Source: Alcanivoracaceae bacterium (GTDB lineage: Bacteria; Pseudomonadota; Gammaproteobacteria; Pseudomonadales; Alcanivoracaceae). Taken from it: a stretch of 64,000 nucleotides of DNA. Location: positions 62,001-126,000 of the forward strand of contig JARGOL010000006.1 in assembly GCA_029212745.1 (NCBI GenBank), written 5' to 3'. This document shows, piece by piece, positions 25,841 through 35,444 of this stretch (the first letter of the stretch is position 1; every line of letters starts with the position of its first letter). The notes beneath the pieces were generated by a model. It made no database searches and had not been told where the DNA came from. It saw only the letters and a program-made list of their open reading frames with translations. A program made the translations under genes and the position numbers.

Positions 25841-26434
25841 TCAGAGACAGGTACGCAGTTTCTGCATGATGGTGCTCTTGACGTCGTTGATCTCGAAGCG
25901 GGACTTATCAGACAGTGCGTCCAGGTTGAGCCGGTGCAGGTGCAGCATCGGCGCCTGCTTGCGAAAGCTGCGCAAATCGCCCTTGGTCAGGATAGGCAGG
26001 AAATCGCGGCCGTCATTGGCAAACTCATCCGCCACGGCACGCAACCCCGCCGCCAACGGCACCGCACGCCCCTTGCTGCCTTTGTCGCCGGCCAGCGGAA
26101 TATGCAGGAACAGGCCGGAACGCCCCACCGCACCACCTGGCAGGATGGTATAGCCGGTGTCCTGAATGGCCTTTTCCGGAATGCCGTAGAAGGTCTCGGT
26201 GAAGGCGTCCAGATCCGGCACCACCACGAGCTCCGTGCCCTGCCCCTGGGGGACAAGGATGTCGTAGCGGGCATAGATCTGGTCCACCTTGCTGGAGTAG
26301 ACACACAGGGCGGAGCGGAAATGACGGGCAAACTCCACCGCACGACGGTGGTCCTCGAATTCCCTCAGGCTCCAGATCAGGCTCTCGTCGGACTGCAACT
26401 CTCCCGCACCCTGATCACTGTGGTAACTGCTCAT
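25841..26434 (-). CDS. Conserved hypothetical protein
   Basis: A 197-residue cytoplasmic protein. I do not recognise the family. It begins with a helical acidic part (SLIWSLREFEDHRRAVEFARHF), passes through a central beta-rich part with an LVVVPDLDAF segment, and ends with a basic helical region. The ATG at 26434 has a GGAG about 11 nt upstream; the frame is open to 26482. A CRP/Vfr-like site is centred 85 nt upstream, so cAMP-dependent control is possible. Confidence 0.7.
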   Translation of the reverse strand: MSSYHSDQGAGELQSDESLIWSLREFEDHRRAVEFARHFRSALCVYSSKVDQIYARYDILVPQGQGTELVVVPDLDAFTETFYGIPEKAIQDTGYTILPGGAVGRSGLFLHIPLAGDKGSKGRAVPLAAGLRAVADEFANDGRDFLPILTKGDLRSFRKQAPMLHLHRLNLDALSDKSRFEINDVKSTIMQKLRTCL

Positions 26435-26510
26435 AAAACGTATGCTCCATTGCTGCCTGCCCGGGAAATCGGGCGAAAGCATGAACTCCTGCTCGTCAGA
26501 ATAGCGTAAA

Positions 26511-26526
26511 CGTGAACTGGTTCACA
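26511..26526. promoter_or_regulatory. CRP/Vfr-like binding site
   Basis: CGTGA-N6-TCACA matches the CRP half-site pair TGTGA-N6-TCACA at 9 of 10 positions, within a perfect dyad GTGAAC-TG-GTTCAC (26512-26525). It lies between the hypothetical gene at 26434 (minus) and ygiQ at 26717 (plus); the distance suits the former. The rest of this 282-nt gap shows no gene. Confidence 0.4.
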
Positions 26527-26716
26527 CTTCCAGTGCCACCGGTCAATGTTTACCCTATTTAACGAATGCGGCCATCAGCGCCGGCGCAAACCGCTGACCG
26601 CCAGAGACCCGCCATCAGGCGAGACGAACGCGCATCCGGTCCGCTACAATGGCGCCGGCGCCGATCCGCGCCCCCGTACCGGAATACCCTACACCCCCTG
26701 GCAACTGGCAGCACAC

Positions 26717-28978
26717 ATGGCGGCACCTGCAATTCCCGCACCGCGCGCGGCACTGTTCGATTACACGCGGTACTGGGCCGAGTGTTTCGGCAAGGCCCCG
26801 TTCCTGCCCATGAGCCGGGCGGAAATGGACCAGCTCGGCTGGGATTCCTGCGACATCATTGTCGTCACCGGCGATGCCTACGTGGACCACCCGTCCTTCG
26901 GCATGGCCATCATCGGGCGTCTGCTCGAGGACCAGGGCTTCCGCGTGGGCATCATTGCGCAACCGGACTGGCACAGCGCCGATGCGTTCAAGGCGCTGGG
27001 CAAGCCCAACCTGTTTTTCGGTGTTGCCGCCGGCAACATGGATTCCATGATCAACCGCTACACGGCGGATCGCAAACCGCGCTCGGACGATGCCTACACC
27101 CCGGGCGGCGAAGCCGGTGCCCGCCCTGATCGCTGCTCGCTGGTGTATACCCAGCGTTGCAAGGAGGCCTGGCCGGATGTGCCGGTGGTGCTGGGGGGCA
27201 TTGAGGCATCGCTGCGGCGCATCGCCCATTACGACTACTGGCAGGACAAGGTGCGCCGTTCCATGCTGGTAGATGCCACCGCTGACATCCTGCTCTATGG
27301 CAACGCCGAACGGGCCGTGGTGGATGTCGCCCACCGACTGAGCCGGGGTGAGCCGGTGGACAGCATTACCGATGTGCGCGGCACCGCCTTTGTCCGCCAT
27401 GACACCCCGGACGGCTGGATGGAAATCGATTCCACCCGGGTGGACCGACCCGGCCGTGTGGACCGCATCGTCAATCCCTACGTCAACACCACTGACATGG
27501 ACGCCTGCGAGCTGGAGAAGCGCAACGATCCCCTGTACGGCGTGCGCTTTGACGAGGACGGCAACCAGGTGGTGGATATCCGCCCGCACCGGAAACTGGA
27601 CCGCGACCGTACCGTGATCCGGTTGCCCGCGTTCGACAAGGTGCGCAACGACCCGATTCTCTACGCCCACGCCAACCGGGTGCTGCACCTGGAAACCAAC
27701 CCCGGCAACGCCCGTGCCCTGGTCCAGCGCCACGGTGACCAGGATGTCTGGCTCAATCCGCCCGCCATTCCGCTGTCCACCGCCGAGATGGACTACGTGT
27801 TCAGCATGCCCTTCGCCCGCGTGCCACACCCGGCCTATGGCGATGCCCGTATCCCCGCCTACGAGATGATCCGCTTCTCGGTGAACATCATGCGCGGCTG
27901 TTTTGGCGGCTGCACCTTCTGCTCCATCACCGAGCACGAGGGACGCATCATCCAGAACCGCTCGGAAGAATCGATCCTGCGTGAAGTGGAGGATATTCGC
28001 GACAAGGTCCCGGGCTTCACCGGTGTCATTTCCGACCTCGGCGGTCCCACCGCCAACATGTACCGGATTGCCTGCAAGAGCCCGGAAATCGAAGCGGCCT
28101 GTCGCCGGCCCAGCTGCGTCTACCCGGGCATCTGCGAGAACCTGAATACCGACCACAGCGCATTAACCGGGCTCTACCGGCGCGCCCGCGCCCTGCCCGG
28201 TGTGAAAAAGGTGCTGATCGCTTCCGGCCTGCGATACGACCTGGCCGTGAAAGACCCGGAGTACGTTCGCGAGCTGGTCACCCACCATGTTGGCGGCTAC
28301 CTGAAGATCGCACCGGAACACACCGAGGGCGAACCGCTGTCAAAAATGATGAAACCGGGTATCGGCACCTATGACACCTTCAAGGCCATGTTCGAGAAAT
28401 ATTCGAAAGAGGCCGGCAAGGAGCAGTACCTGATCCCCTACTTCATTGCCGCCCACCCCGGCACGCGCGACGAGGACATGGTCAACCTGGCCCTGTGGCT
28501 GAAGGGAAATGGCTTCAGGGCGGACCAGGTGCAGGCGTTCTACCCTTCACCCATGGCCACGGCCACCGCCATGTATCACAGTGGCAAGAACCCGCTGCGC
28601 CGCATCAGCTACAAGAGTGATGCCGTGGAAACCCCGCGCACCCCGGTGCAACGCAGGCTGCACAAGGCCTTCCTGCGCTATCACGACCCGGCCAACTGGC
28701 CCATGCTCAGGGAGGCGTTGAAGGCCATGGGGCGTGCCGACCTGATCGGCAATGGCAAGCACCAGCTGGTGCCCCGTGAGCAGCCCGGCGAAGGCCGTGA
28801 CGGGTATCGCGCGCCGCGGCGCAAGAACTCGGGGGCGGCCCATGCCCGTCGCGTACGCCGGGGACAGATACAGACACAACACACCGGCCTGCCACCGCGA
28901 GACGATGGCAGCCAGCGCGGCGCGGCCGGGAAGGGTTCCACCAGGAATAGTGCCGGCAGACGGCACAAACGCCGCTAG
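26717..28978 (+). CDS. ygiQ: YgiQ family radical SAM protein
   Basis: A 753-residue protein closely similar to E. coli YgiQ (739 residues) throughout. The radical SAM cluster motif C-x3-C-x2-C is in [12 protein letters not shown] (about residue 394). The N-terminal [18 protein letters not shown] segment and the C-terminal basic tail are also conserved. The biological reaction is not established. The start at 26717 is chosen by homology; the reading frame runs to 26546 but that stretch resembles no family member, and the ribosome-binding site is weak. The 3' end overlaps the convergent acyltransferase gene by 4 nt. Confidence 0.95.
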   Translation: MAAPAIPAPRAALFDYTRYWAECFGKAPFLPMSRAEMDQLGWDSCDIIVVTGDAYVDHPSFGMAIIGRLLEDQGFRVGIIAQPDWHSADAFKALGKPNLFFGVAAGNMDSMINRYTADRKPRSDDAYTPGGEAGARPDRCSLVYTQRCKEAWPDVPVVLGGIEASLRRIAHYDYWQDKVRRSMLVDATADILLYGNAERAVVDVAHRLSRGEPVDSITDVRGTAFVRHDTPDGWMEIDSTRVDRPGRVDRIVNPYVNTTDMDACELEKRNDPLYGVRFDEDGNQVVDIRPHRKLDRDRTVIRLPAFDKVRNDPILYAHANRVLHLETNPGNARALVQRHGDQDVWLNPPAIPLSTAEMDYVFSMPFARVPHPAYGDARIPAYEMIRFSVNIMRGCFGGCTFCSITEHEGRIIQNRSEESILREVEDIRDKVPGFTGVISDLGGPTANMYRIACKSPEIEAACRRPSCVYPGICENLNTDHSALTGLYRRARALPGVKKVLIASGLRYDLAVKDPEYVRELVTHHVGGYLKIAPEHTEGEPLSKMMKPGIGTYDTFKAMFEKYSKEAGKEQYLIPYFIAAHPGTRDEDMVNLALWLKGNGFRADQVQAFYPSPMATATAMYHSGKNPLRRISYKSDAVETPRTPVQRRLHKAFLRYHDPANWPMLREALKAMGRADLIGNGKHQLVPREQPGEGRDGYRAPRRKNSGAAHARRVRRGQIQTQHTGLPPRDDGSQRGAAGKGSTRNSAGRRHKRR

Positions 28979-29604
28979 CGGTTTTTCTCGGCCAGCTCTC
29001 GCAGTGGCCGGGAAAGCCGTTCCGGCCGGTGCGGAATAACCCCCTGGTAACAGGCCATCATGCGCGCCAGGTCGGCGTCGACATCGCCGCTGGGCATGAA
29101 CGTGAGCGGGAAACGGATCGTGCGCGTACCGTAATCCATCACCGCCAGGGTAATGGGCACGCCGGCTTTCTGGGCAATGCGGTAGAACCCGGTTTTCCAG
29201 CTGTCAGCTCCCTTGCGCGTTCCCTCTGGCGCCACGCCGACCCACAGTTGTTCGTATTCACTGAATTTCTGCGCTGACTGACCGACGATGCCGCCGGCCT
29301 TGTCGCGATCAATGGGCAGGCCACCTATCCAGCGGAAAAAACCGCCAAACGGCGCACGAAACAGGCTGTGCTTGGCCATCACCTTGATGCGCACCTGCAG
29401 GGCCATCACCACGCCAGCCACCACCAGGCCATCCACATTGGAGGTATGCGGCGCGCACACCACCACGGCCTTGGGCACATCGGGCAAGTCGTCCACCACC
29501 CGCCAGCCCCACAGGCGCAGCAGCCAGCGGCCCAGGCAACGCGTCAGGGCATTGCCGCGCCGGGGCACGTGCGAACCGACGACAGGGAAATCACTCATGT
29601 ACAT
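28975..29604 (-). CDS. 1-acyl-sn-glycerol-3-phosphate acyltransferase-like protein
   Basis: A 209-residue PlsC-family acyltransferase. The catalytic H-x4-D is HTSNVD and the phosphate-binding motif is APEGTR. It has a short amphipathic N-terminal segment rather than multiple membrane helices, like the YihG/soluble branch. It transfers an acyl chain to lysophosphatidate or a related lysolipid; the acceptor is unknown. The ATG at 29604 or the one at 29598 could be the start. Confidence 0.88.
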   Translation of the reverse strand: MYMSDFPVVGSHVPRRGNALTRCLGRWLLRLWGWRVVDDLPDVPKAVVVCAPHTSNVDGLVVAGVVMALQVRIKVMAKHSLFRAPFGGFFRWIGGLPIDRDKAGGIVGQSAQKFSEYEQLWVGVAPEGTRKGADSWKTGFYRIAQKAGVPITLAVMDYGTRTIRFPLTFMPSGDVDADLARMMACYQGVIPHRPERLSRPLRELAEKNR

Positions 29605-29674
29605 GTCTCACATTGTTTTTACGAATTTTCGCCTATTGCCCGCGCGGCTGCCATGGCCGCATAAAGCGTGCGGC

Positions 29675-29815
29675 TGAGCGCAGGGGTCATGCGCCGCGCC
29701 GGGGAACGAAACCCGGGATGCTCAAACAATGTAAAAGCCGTGGCCGCCGCCTAGGCGTTGCCACGGAAATACGTCACATTTGGAACGTGACAGCGCAATC
29801 CACGGAGGTTGCGCT
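29675..29815 (+). ncRNA. Possible structured RNA / leader with consecutive hairpins
   Basis: The gap between 29605 and 30173 has no ordinary gene but is rich in complementary segments. TGAGC (29675-29679) pairs with GCTCA (29720-29724) around a CCGGG/CCCGG hairpin. CCGTGGC-CGCC (29738-29748) pairs with GGCG..GCCACGG (29754-29766). GTCAC (29773) pairs with GTGAC (29787). AGCGCAA (29792-29798) pairs with TTGCGCT (29809-29815), with GGAGG in its loop. It matches no RNA family I know. It may be the leader of the small peptide gene that follows, or an independent RNA. Confidence 0.3.
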
Positions 29816-29837
29816 GAAGGCCGGAGAACACACATTC

Positions 29838-29921
29838 ATGCAAACCCGCCTGATGGTACTGCTGCTCATTACCTTCCTTCTCTGCACCGCCGCCGTGATC
29901 TGGTTCAACGTGCGCAGCTGA
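29838..29921 (+). CDS. Putative 27-residue single-span membrane peptide
   Basis: ATG-initiated frame of 27 residues: Met-Gln-Thr-Arg, then about 18 hydrophobic residues (LMVLLLITFLLCTAAVIW), then a short polar Asn-Val-Arg-Ser end. This is the shape of a small single-pass membrane protein. A GGAG lies 11 nt upstream, slightly far. It follows the hairpin-rich stretch at 29675-29815. Coding is not proven. From 29922 to 30173 nothing else is recognisable. Confidence 0.35.
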   Translation: MQTRLMVLLLITFLLCTAAVIWFNVRS

Positions 29922-30173
29922 CGCCCTCGCCCTTACCCGCCTGCAGACGGCCTGATGAGCCGGAAGGCCCCCTACATACCCGTCATATCGCCCGATCTAC
30001 CGGCGCTGGAATCGGTCATCCGGCGGATTTTGCCGCGATTGTGACCTGCTACCCTGAACATCCCCCCGGGCGGCCTATGATCGCCGGGAAAGGGGTCTGG
30101 TTCTGGCAGGAGGTGCCGGCACGGCGATGACCGTGACAGACCAACGGAACAAAACAACAACGGGGTCACAACC

Positions 30174-31367
30174 ATGTCAGCCATGTCCACCAAAATGGCC
30201 TTGATCGGCGCATTGACCATCAGCGTTTACGCCCACGCTGGCGACAACGCCTGCCAGGACAGTCCGGGCGTCTCGGGCACGCTGGAAGGAGCCGCCGCGG
30301 CGGTGGCCGTGTCATTGAACCAGCCCCTGGACCAGGCCGACCCGGCCCCCCTGTCGCACTATCTCAGCGCCAGCGCCGATTCGTCGCGCAGCAGCGACTA
30401 CGTGATGCGCAATTATGCCCGCGTGGCCCTGGCTGCCAGCCAGGTGCGCCAGGGCGCTTTCGACCAGGCCCGGCAGATCCTCACCCAGGTGGAGCTGGAC
30501 AGCCCTGCCGCTGTGCGTGCCGCACTGTTGCTGGCCGAGAGTTATCGCATGCAGGGCCAGCAGGAAGTCGCCGGCAAATGGCTGCTGCGTATCGCTGATC
30601 GTTACTCGTCAGACCCGGACGCCCTGTCCGGCCTGCTGATGGCTGCCGACGACCTGGCCGAGCGCGGCGAGGCCAGCACGGCACTGGCGGTGTATTCGCG
30701 GGTGCTGGAAAAGTCCCTGGCCAACATCAACAGCCTCAAGGGCCTGGCCGAAGACACCAGCAGCCTCTACCAGATCATGATGGAAGGCCGCATCGACAAT
30801 ACCCGTGCGGTCAACAGCGAAGTGATACAGCGCGCCCTGCGTGGCAGTCGCTTTGGTGCGGTAGAACACTACCGCAACCTGCTCCAGGCACAGCGCCAGC
30901 TGGCGTGCCTGGAGAGCCGGCAGGAAACACTGCGCGAAAAAGCCTTCGAGGCCTCCCTGAGCAACACCAACGAAGCGGCCATGGTAACCATGCTCGAGGG
31001 CGAGGCGACACGCACGCGGGCAGATATTGCCGCCATGGAAGCGCAACTGGCGGCGGCCAATCCCTGGGATGAGGTGGAAGACCTGCAAAACAGTCTGGCC
31101 CAGGCCCGCGAAAGCCTTGCCACCCAACAGAAACGCCTGCAGGAACTGCGCCCCGCCGTGGCCAGCCAGGCCGGCATGACGGCCGAACAGCAGCAAGCGC
31201 TGGAACAGCGGATTGACGACCTGCGCCAGCAGGTCAGCAGCGACCGTGACCAGATCAACCAGGCCCTGCGCCAGGTGCTGCTTTCATTGCGCGATGACTA
31301 TCGCGAGCTGGCCGGCGACGCACAACTCGGCCGCGCCTCGATGCTGCAGCTCTACGCCTCCAACTGA
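30174..31367 (+). CDS. Exported TPR/coiled-coil protein of unknown function
   Basis: A 397-residue protein with an N-terminal signal peptide (about 1-22, ending AHA). The middle (about 65-180) consists of helical pairs that look like tetratricopeptide repeats, and the C-terminal 180 residues (about 225-385) are a long coiled coil rich in Gln, Glu, Arg and Leu. It is likely periplasmic and a scaffold or assembly factor. No catalytic motif is seen. The ATG at 30174 and an in-frame one at 30183 are both possible. It is convergent with another exported protein gene. Confidence 0.82.
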   Translation: MSAMSTKMALIGALTISVYAHAGDNACQDSPGVSGTLEGAAAAVAVSLNQPLDQADPAPLSHYLSASADSSRSSDYVMRNYARVALAASQVRQGAFDQARQILTQVELDSPAAVRAALLLAESYRMQGQQEVAGKWLLRIADRYSSDPDALSGLLMAADDLAERGEASTALAVYSRVLEKSLANINSLKGLAEDTSSLYQIMMEGRIDNTRAVNSEVIQRALRGSRFGAVEHYRNLLQAQRQLACLESRQETLREKAFEASLSNTNEAAMVTMLEGEATRTRADIAAMEAQLAAANPWDEVEDLQNSLAQARESLATQQKRLQELRPAVASQAGMTAEQQQALEQRIDDLRQQVSSDRDQINQALRQVLLSLRDDYRELAGDAQLGRASMLQLYASN

Positions 31368-31410
31368 GCACAGGTCGCGCCGTGGGTGACCACCGCGCGA
31401 CCCGTTTGCC

Positions 31411-32061
31411 TCAGCGATCCAGCACTGCCATGTCCAGGGCGGCAGCCGCTTCAACCAGCATGTCATGCGCCTTCCCGGCGCTGGCACCGCCGAGATCAAT
31501 CCGCAAGGCATAGCGGTCACCCGGCATGGCCACCAGCGCCCAGTCGCGCCCTTCCCGGAAAACCACTGCGGTGGAACCATCTGAAAGCGTGACACGCTTG
31601 CTTTTGCCCTGTTGCGCCTGCGCCAGTTTCCCCTGCGCGCTGATCAGGGACTGCACCGATTCACGATTCACATCGAGAATGGATTGCCAGTACTCGCGCC
31701 CTTTCGGCAGTTCGGCCAGCTGTGCATCCAGAATGCCGAGGGTATAGGACAGCTGGGCGGCGTCTGCCGCGTACTGGAGATTCACGGTGACGGGAGATTC
31801 ACAGCCACGGTAGACCTCGTCCATGCCCAGCAACTGGTGCGCTGTCGGTACCGCCTCAAGCAGGAATGCCAGCCCGCCACAGTCATCGGTCTCGTCAGCG
31901 GCTTGCCCGGCGTACTCTGCCGAGCGCGCCACGGCCTCAGCGGCCGCGGCTTTTTCCTGCGAGCTGGCGCCCGGCGCATTGTCTCCGGCCAGTGCCTGCC
32001 GAGACGCCACCAGCGTCAGCGTTAGCGCCAACAACCATGAAACATATCCGTTGCGGTGCAT
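31411..32061 (-). CDS. Exported hypothetical protein
   Basis: A 216-residue protein with a signal peptide (about 1-25, ending ALAG). The mature part has two Cys (in DDCGG and RGCES) that could form a disulfide, a helical stretch (about 95-150), and a C-terminal beta-rich domain. No family is recognised. The start at 32061 has GGAAAGG upstream; the reading frame extends further but would place the signal peptide internally. It is separated by 186 nt from the divergent alcohol dehydrogenase gene. Confidence 0.75.
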   Translation of the reverse strand: MHRNGYVSWLLALTLTLVASRQALAGDNAPGASSQEKAAAAEAVARSAEYAGQAADETDDCGGLAFLLEAVPTAHQLLGMDEVYRGCESPVTVNLQYAADAAQLSYTLGILDAQLAELPKGREYWQSILDVNRESVQSLISAQGKLAQAQQGKSKRVTLSDGSTAVVFREGRDWALVAMPGDRYALRIDLGGASAGKAHDMLVEAAAALDMAVLDR

Positions 32062-32247
32062 GCCTTTCCCCCCTGTATTTTTGTCAGTAAAACAGCGTCG
32101 CATGATAGCGTGCGTCCGCAAGCAGCGAAACGCTTGCCGCACGGGTGGATGTTGATCTGTGTCAGCACTGCCGCTGCCTGCCGTTGCGATGATCTGACCC
32201 AGGACATCATTTACCGTCGCCAGGTCAGCGGCAAAGGGAGTATCGCC

Positions 32248-33300
32248 ATGGGCGAGCAGATGCAGGCGCTGCAGATTCAGAAAACCGGTCCCATGCAGGA
32301 TAACCAGGGCCCGCTGGTTGCCACCACCATGCCCCGTCCACAACCGGCAAGGGACGAAGTCCTTTTGCGGGTCATCATGTGCGGCATCTGCCACACTGAG
32401 CTGGACGAAATTGAGGGCCGCACAGCACCGTCGGTATTGCCCCGTGTTCCTGGACACCAGGTCATCGGTATCGTCGAGGCAACAGGCAGTGACGTCAGCT
32501 CACCCGCGCCGGGCACGCGGGTGGGCGTGGCCTGGATATTTCGCGCCTGCGGCGACTGCCAGCATTGCAACGCCGGCGAGGAGAACCTGTGCACGGCCTT
32601 CGAGGCCACGGGACGTGACCACGATGGCGGATATGCCGAGTACATGACTGCACCGGCCCAATTCGTGGTGCCCATTCCTGACGCCCTGGGCGATGAGCAG
32701 GCGGCACCACTGCTGTGCGCCGGGGCGATCGGTCTGCGCAGCCTGCGCCTGGCCCACCTGGCCCCGGGCGAGCCGCTGGGACTGATGGGCTTTGGCGGCG
32801 CCAATCACCTGGTGCTCAAACTGGCCAGGCACCTGCACCCGGACAGCCCGGTGCTGGTCTGGTCGCGCAACCGCGATGAGCAGGAACTCGCCATGCGCCT
32901 GGGCGCCGCCTGGGCCGGTGACATTGACCACAGGCCGCCGATGCAGGCCAACGCCATTATCGATACCACACCGGTATACCGCACCGTGCTTGCGGCCCTG
33001 GAAAACCTCTGCCCGGGCGGGCGACTGGTGATCAATGCCATTCGCAAGGAGGATGTCGACCGCGAGCTGCTCAGCGAGCTGGATTACACGCAACACCTGT
33101 GGATGGAAAAGGAGATCAAGACGGTGGCCAATGTGACCCGCAAGGACGTCACCGACATGCTGGCGATTGCGGCGCGAGCCTGTATTTATCCGGAAGTGCA
33201 GATTTACCAGTTTGGCGAGGCCAACCATGCCCTCTGGCAGATGCGCAATGGGCAGATTCGCGGCGCCAAAGTACTGCAGGTGAGCCAGGCCACACGGTGA
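32248..33300 (+). CDS. Zinc-dependent alcohol dehydrogenase
   Basis: A 350-residue medium-chain dehydrogenase. The catalytic zinc ligands are in CGICHTE and GHQVIG; the structural zinc Cys are CGDCQHCNAGEENLC. The Rossmann part has the GFGGANHLVLKLA segment in place of a canonical GxGxxG. It resembles the AdhP / alcohol dehydrogenase group acting on primary or aromatic alcohols, oxidising them with NAD(P). The start at 32248 follows AAAGGGAG. It stands alone, ending at a strong terminator shared with etfA. Confidence 0.9.
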   Translation: MGEQMQALQIQKTGPMQDNQGPLVATTMPRPQPARDEVLLRVIMCGICHTELDEIEGRTAPSVLPRVPGHQVIGIVEATGSDVSSPAPGTRVGVAWIFRACGDCQHCNAGEENLCTAFEATGRDHDGGYAEYMTAPAQFVVPIPDALGDEQAAPLLCAGAIGLRSLRLAHLAPGEPLGLMGFGGANHLVLKLARHLHPDSPVLVWSRNRDEQELAMRLGAAWAGDIDHRPPMQANAIIDTTPVYRTVLAALENLCPGGRLVINAIRKEDVDRELLSELDYTQHLWMEKEIKTVANVTRKDVTDMLAIAARACIYPEVQIYQFGEANHALWQMRNGQIRGAKVLQVSQATR

Positions 33301-33316
33301 CGGAAAACGGACAGAC

Positions 33317-33349
33317 ACAAAAAAGCCGGGCAACGCCCGGCTTTTTTGT
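33317..33349. terminator. Bidirectional terminator, alcohol dehydrogenase gene / etfA
   Basis: A GCCGGGC-AAC-GCCCGGC stem is extended by an A6/T6 pairing on its flanks. It is placed between convergent genes, so either orientation can use it. Confidence 0.9.
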
Positions 33350-33364
33350 CGGCAGGAAAAGCGA

Positions 33365-34294
33365 TCAGATCTGCTTTTCCAGCTCCGGTACGGCATCGAA
33401 CAGATCCGCCACAAGGCCGTAGTCAGCCACACCGAAGATCGGGGCCTCCTCGTCCTTGTTGATGGCAACGATCACTTTCGAGTCCTTCATGCCAGCCAGG
33501 TGCTGGATGGCGCCGGAGATACCAACAGCGATATACAGCTGCGGGGCAACGATCTTGCCGGTCTGGCCGACCTGCATGTCGTTGGGCACGAAGCCCGCAT
33601 CCACTGCGGCGCGCGATGCACCGACAGCAGCGCCGAGCTTGTCGGCCACCTTGTAAAGGATTTCGAAGTTGTCGCCGTTCTGCATGCCACGACCACCGGA
33701 AATCACGATGTCGGCAGCAGCCAGGTCCGGACGGTCAGACTTCGCCAGCTCTTCACCAACGAAGCTGGACTTGCCCAGGTCCTTGGCAACATCGCAGGCC
33801 TCTACCGAGGCAGAGCCGCCTTCGGCCGGTACAGCGTCAAAGGCAGTACCACGCACGGTGATGACCTTGATGCTGTCGCTGTTCTGCACGGTCGCAATGG
33901 CGTTACCGGCATAGATCGGACGCTTGAACGTATCTGCACTTTCCACACCGATGATGTCGGATACCTGCTCGACATCCAGCAGTGCAGCCACGCGCGGCAT
34001 GAAGTTCTTGCCGGTGGTGGTGGCGGACGCCAGCACATGGCTGTAGTCCTTGCCCACTTCTGCAACCAGTTCAGCAATGTTTTCAGCCAGCTGGTGACCA
34101 TAGGCCGCATTGTCGGCACACAGTACCTTGCTGACGCCATCGACCTTGGCCGCGGCCTCGGCCACTGCGCCACAGCCTTCGCCGGCAACCAGCACGGTGA
34201 TATCGCCGCCGATCGCCTTGGCCGCAGCCACCACGTTCAGGGTAGCGGGGTTCAGCGCGGCATTGTCGTGTTCTGCGTATACGAGAATACCCAT
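33365..34294 (-). CDS. etfA: Electron transfer flavoprotein alpha subunit
   Basis: A 309-residue ETF alpha subunit. The C-terminal FAD-binding domain is recognisable: VISGGRGMQ, then [32 protein letters not shown] (split around residues 230-265). With EtfB it accepts electrons from acyl-CoA dehydrogenases and passes them to ETF-QO. Its start shares a base with the etfB stop, so the pair is translationally coupled. It is a full-length, ordinary copy. Confidence 0.97.
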   Translation of the reverse strand: MGILVYAEHDNAALNPATLNVVAAAKAIGGDITVLVAGEGCGAVAEAAAKVDGVSKVLCADNAAYGHQLAENIAELVAEVGKDYSHVLASATTTGKNFMPRVAALLDVEQVSDIIGVESADTFKRPIYAGNAIATVQNSDSIKVITVRGTAFDAVPAEGGSASVEACDVAKDLGKSSFVGEELAKSDRPDLAAADIVISGGRGMQNGDNFEILYKVADKLGAAVGASRAAVDAGFVPNDMQVGQTGKIVAPQLYIAVGISGAIQHLAGMKDSKVIVAINKDEEAPIFGVADYGLVADLFDAVPELEKQI

Positions 34295-35046
34295 CAGATC
34301 ACCTTCGCTTCGTTCTTCAGTTTGTCCACCAGCTCCTCAACGGAAGCCACCTTGATGCCAGCCTGGCGCTCTGCCGGCGGCTCGACTTTCAGGGTCTTGG
34401 TGCTTGAGGCCAGATCCACACCCAGGTCGCCCGGTGCAACCGTTTCCAGGGGCTTCTTCTTGGCTTTCATGATGTTCGGCAGGGACGCATAACGCGGCTC
34501 GTTGAGACGCAGGTCGGTGGTCACCACCGCCGGCAGGTCCAGTGCCACGGTCTGCAGGCCACCGTCCACTTCACGGGTAACGTTGACCTTGCCATCTGCC
34601 ACTACCACTTCAGAGGCAAAGGTGCCCTGCGGCATGCCGGTCAGAGCAGCCAGCATCTGGCCGGTCTGGCTGTTGTCGCCATCAATGGCCTGCTTGCCGA
34701 GGATCACCAGGTCCGGGCTTTCTTTCTCGACCAGTGCCTTGAGCACCTTGGCCACAGCCAGCGGCTGCACGTCTTCCTGGTCGGTCTCGACCAGGATGGA
34801 GCGGTCGGCGCCCAGCGCCATGGCGGTGCGCAGCTGCTCCTGGGCGGCTTTGCTACCCACGGTGACAGCGATAATTTCGGTAACAACGCCCTTCTCTTTC
34901 AGACGCACGGCTTCTTCCACCGCGATTTCGCAGAAGGGGTTCATGGCCATTTTCACATTAGCGAGATCAACGCCAGAGTTGTCCGCCTTCACGCGAACCT
35001 TGACGTTGTAGTCAACGACCCGCTTGATCGGTACAAGAACCTTCAT
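34294..35046 (-). CDS. etfB: Electron transfer flavoprotein beta subunit
   Basis: A 250-residue ETF beta subunit, AMP-binding. It has the expected [19 protein letters not shown] start, the [11 protein letters not shown] segment, and the signature [25 protein letters not shown]. The start at 35046 matches the family; the frame extends upstream without conserved residues. It is the first gene of the etfBA operon, divergent from etfD across 398 nt that include a PsrA-like palindrome. Confidence 0.97.
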   Translation of the reverse strand: MKVLVPIKRVVDYNVKVRVKADNSGVDLANVKMAMNPFCEIAVEEAVRLKEKGVVTEIIAVTVGSKAAQEQLRTAMALGADRSILVETDQEDVQPLAVAKVLKALVEKESPDLVILGKQAIDGDNSQTGQMLAALTGMPQGTFASEVVVADGKVNVTREVDGGLQTVALDLPAVVTTDLRLNEPRYASLPNIMKAKKKPLETVAPGDLGVDLASSTKTLKVEPPAERQAGIKVASVEELVDKLKNEAKVI

Positions 35047-35239
35047 AGGATCCTCGGATGTGTTCCGTTGGTGACTTGAGAGATGAGGCGGCGCACAGGG
35101 CACCCCCTCGCGAGAGGCGCTATGTTGAACCCTGCCCCCGTGAAGGTCAATAGGCCGAAATGCGCCAACCTTATGATTTTCCTGCAAATAGGAAACAGGC
35201 CGTGAACAGGCGGGGTGACGCACCGGTCGCGCCTTTTCC

Positions 35240-35284
35240 TTGTAAATCAATCAGTTCAGGGCGGATAATCCAAACGATCGTTTG
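35240..35284 (+). promoter_or_regulatory. etfD promoter with overlapping PsrA-like palindrome
   Basis: A TTGTAA -35 (35240) and a GATAAT -10 (35264-35269) are spaced 18 nt. The expected start site, near 35276, lies in a perfect 14-bp palindrome, CAAACGATCGTTTG (35271-35284). In Pseudomonas the fatty-acid-responsive TetR-type repressor PsrA binds G/CAAAC-N2-4-GTTTG/C, which this fits exactly with N4. The rest of 35047-35444 holds no gene. Confidence 0.55.
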
Positions 35285-35444
35285 AAAATGTGCCCGCACC
35301 AAGGTCCGGCTGACCGCAAAGACGAAAAGCGCGGTCAGACAAGCCGGCCGGGAAAGTGGCGAAAAAGGCCCACCCTTCTTATACTTCGCGCCGTTTTCGC
35401 CCTCCCGGGGGCAGTACCTCAACCGGAAATCGAGGAGACAGGCT

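Noticed and set aside
26615-28156. A 513-residue minus-strand frame within ygiQ
   Set aside because: It lies wholly antisense to ygiQ, which matches its family end to end. Long antisense frames are common in GC-rich DNA; this one has no recognisable domain.
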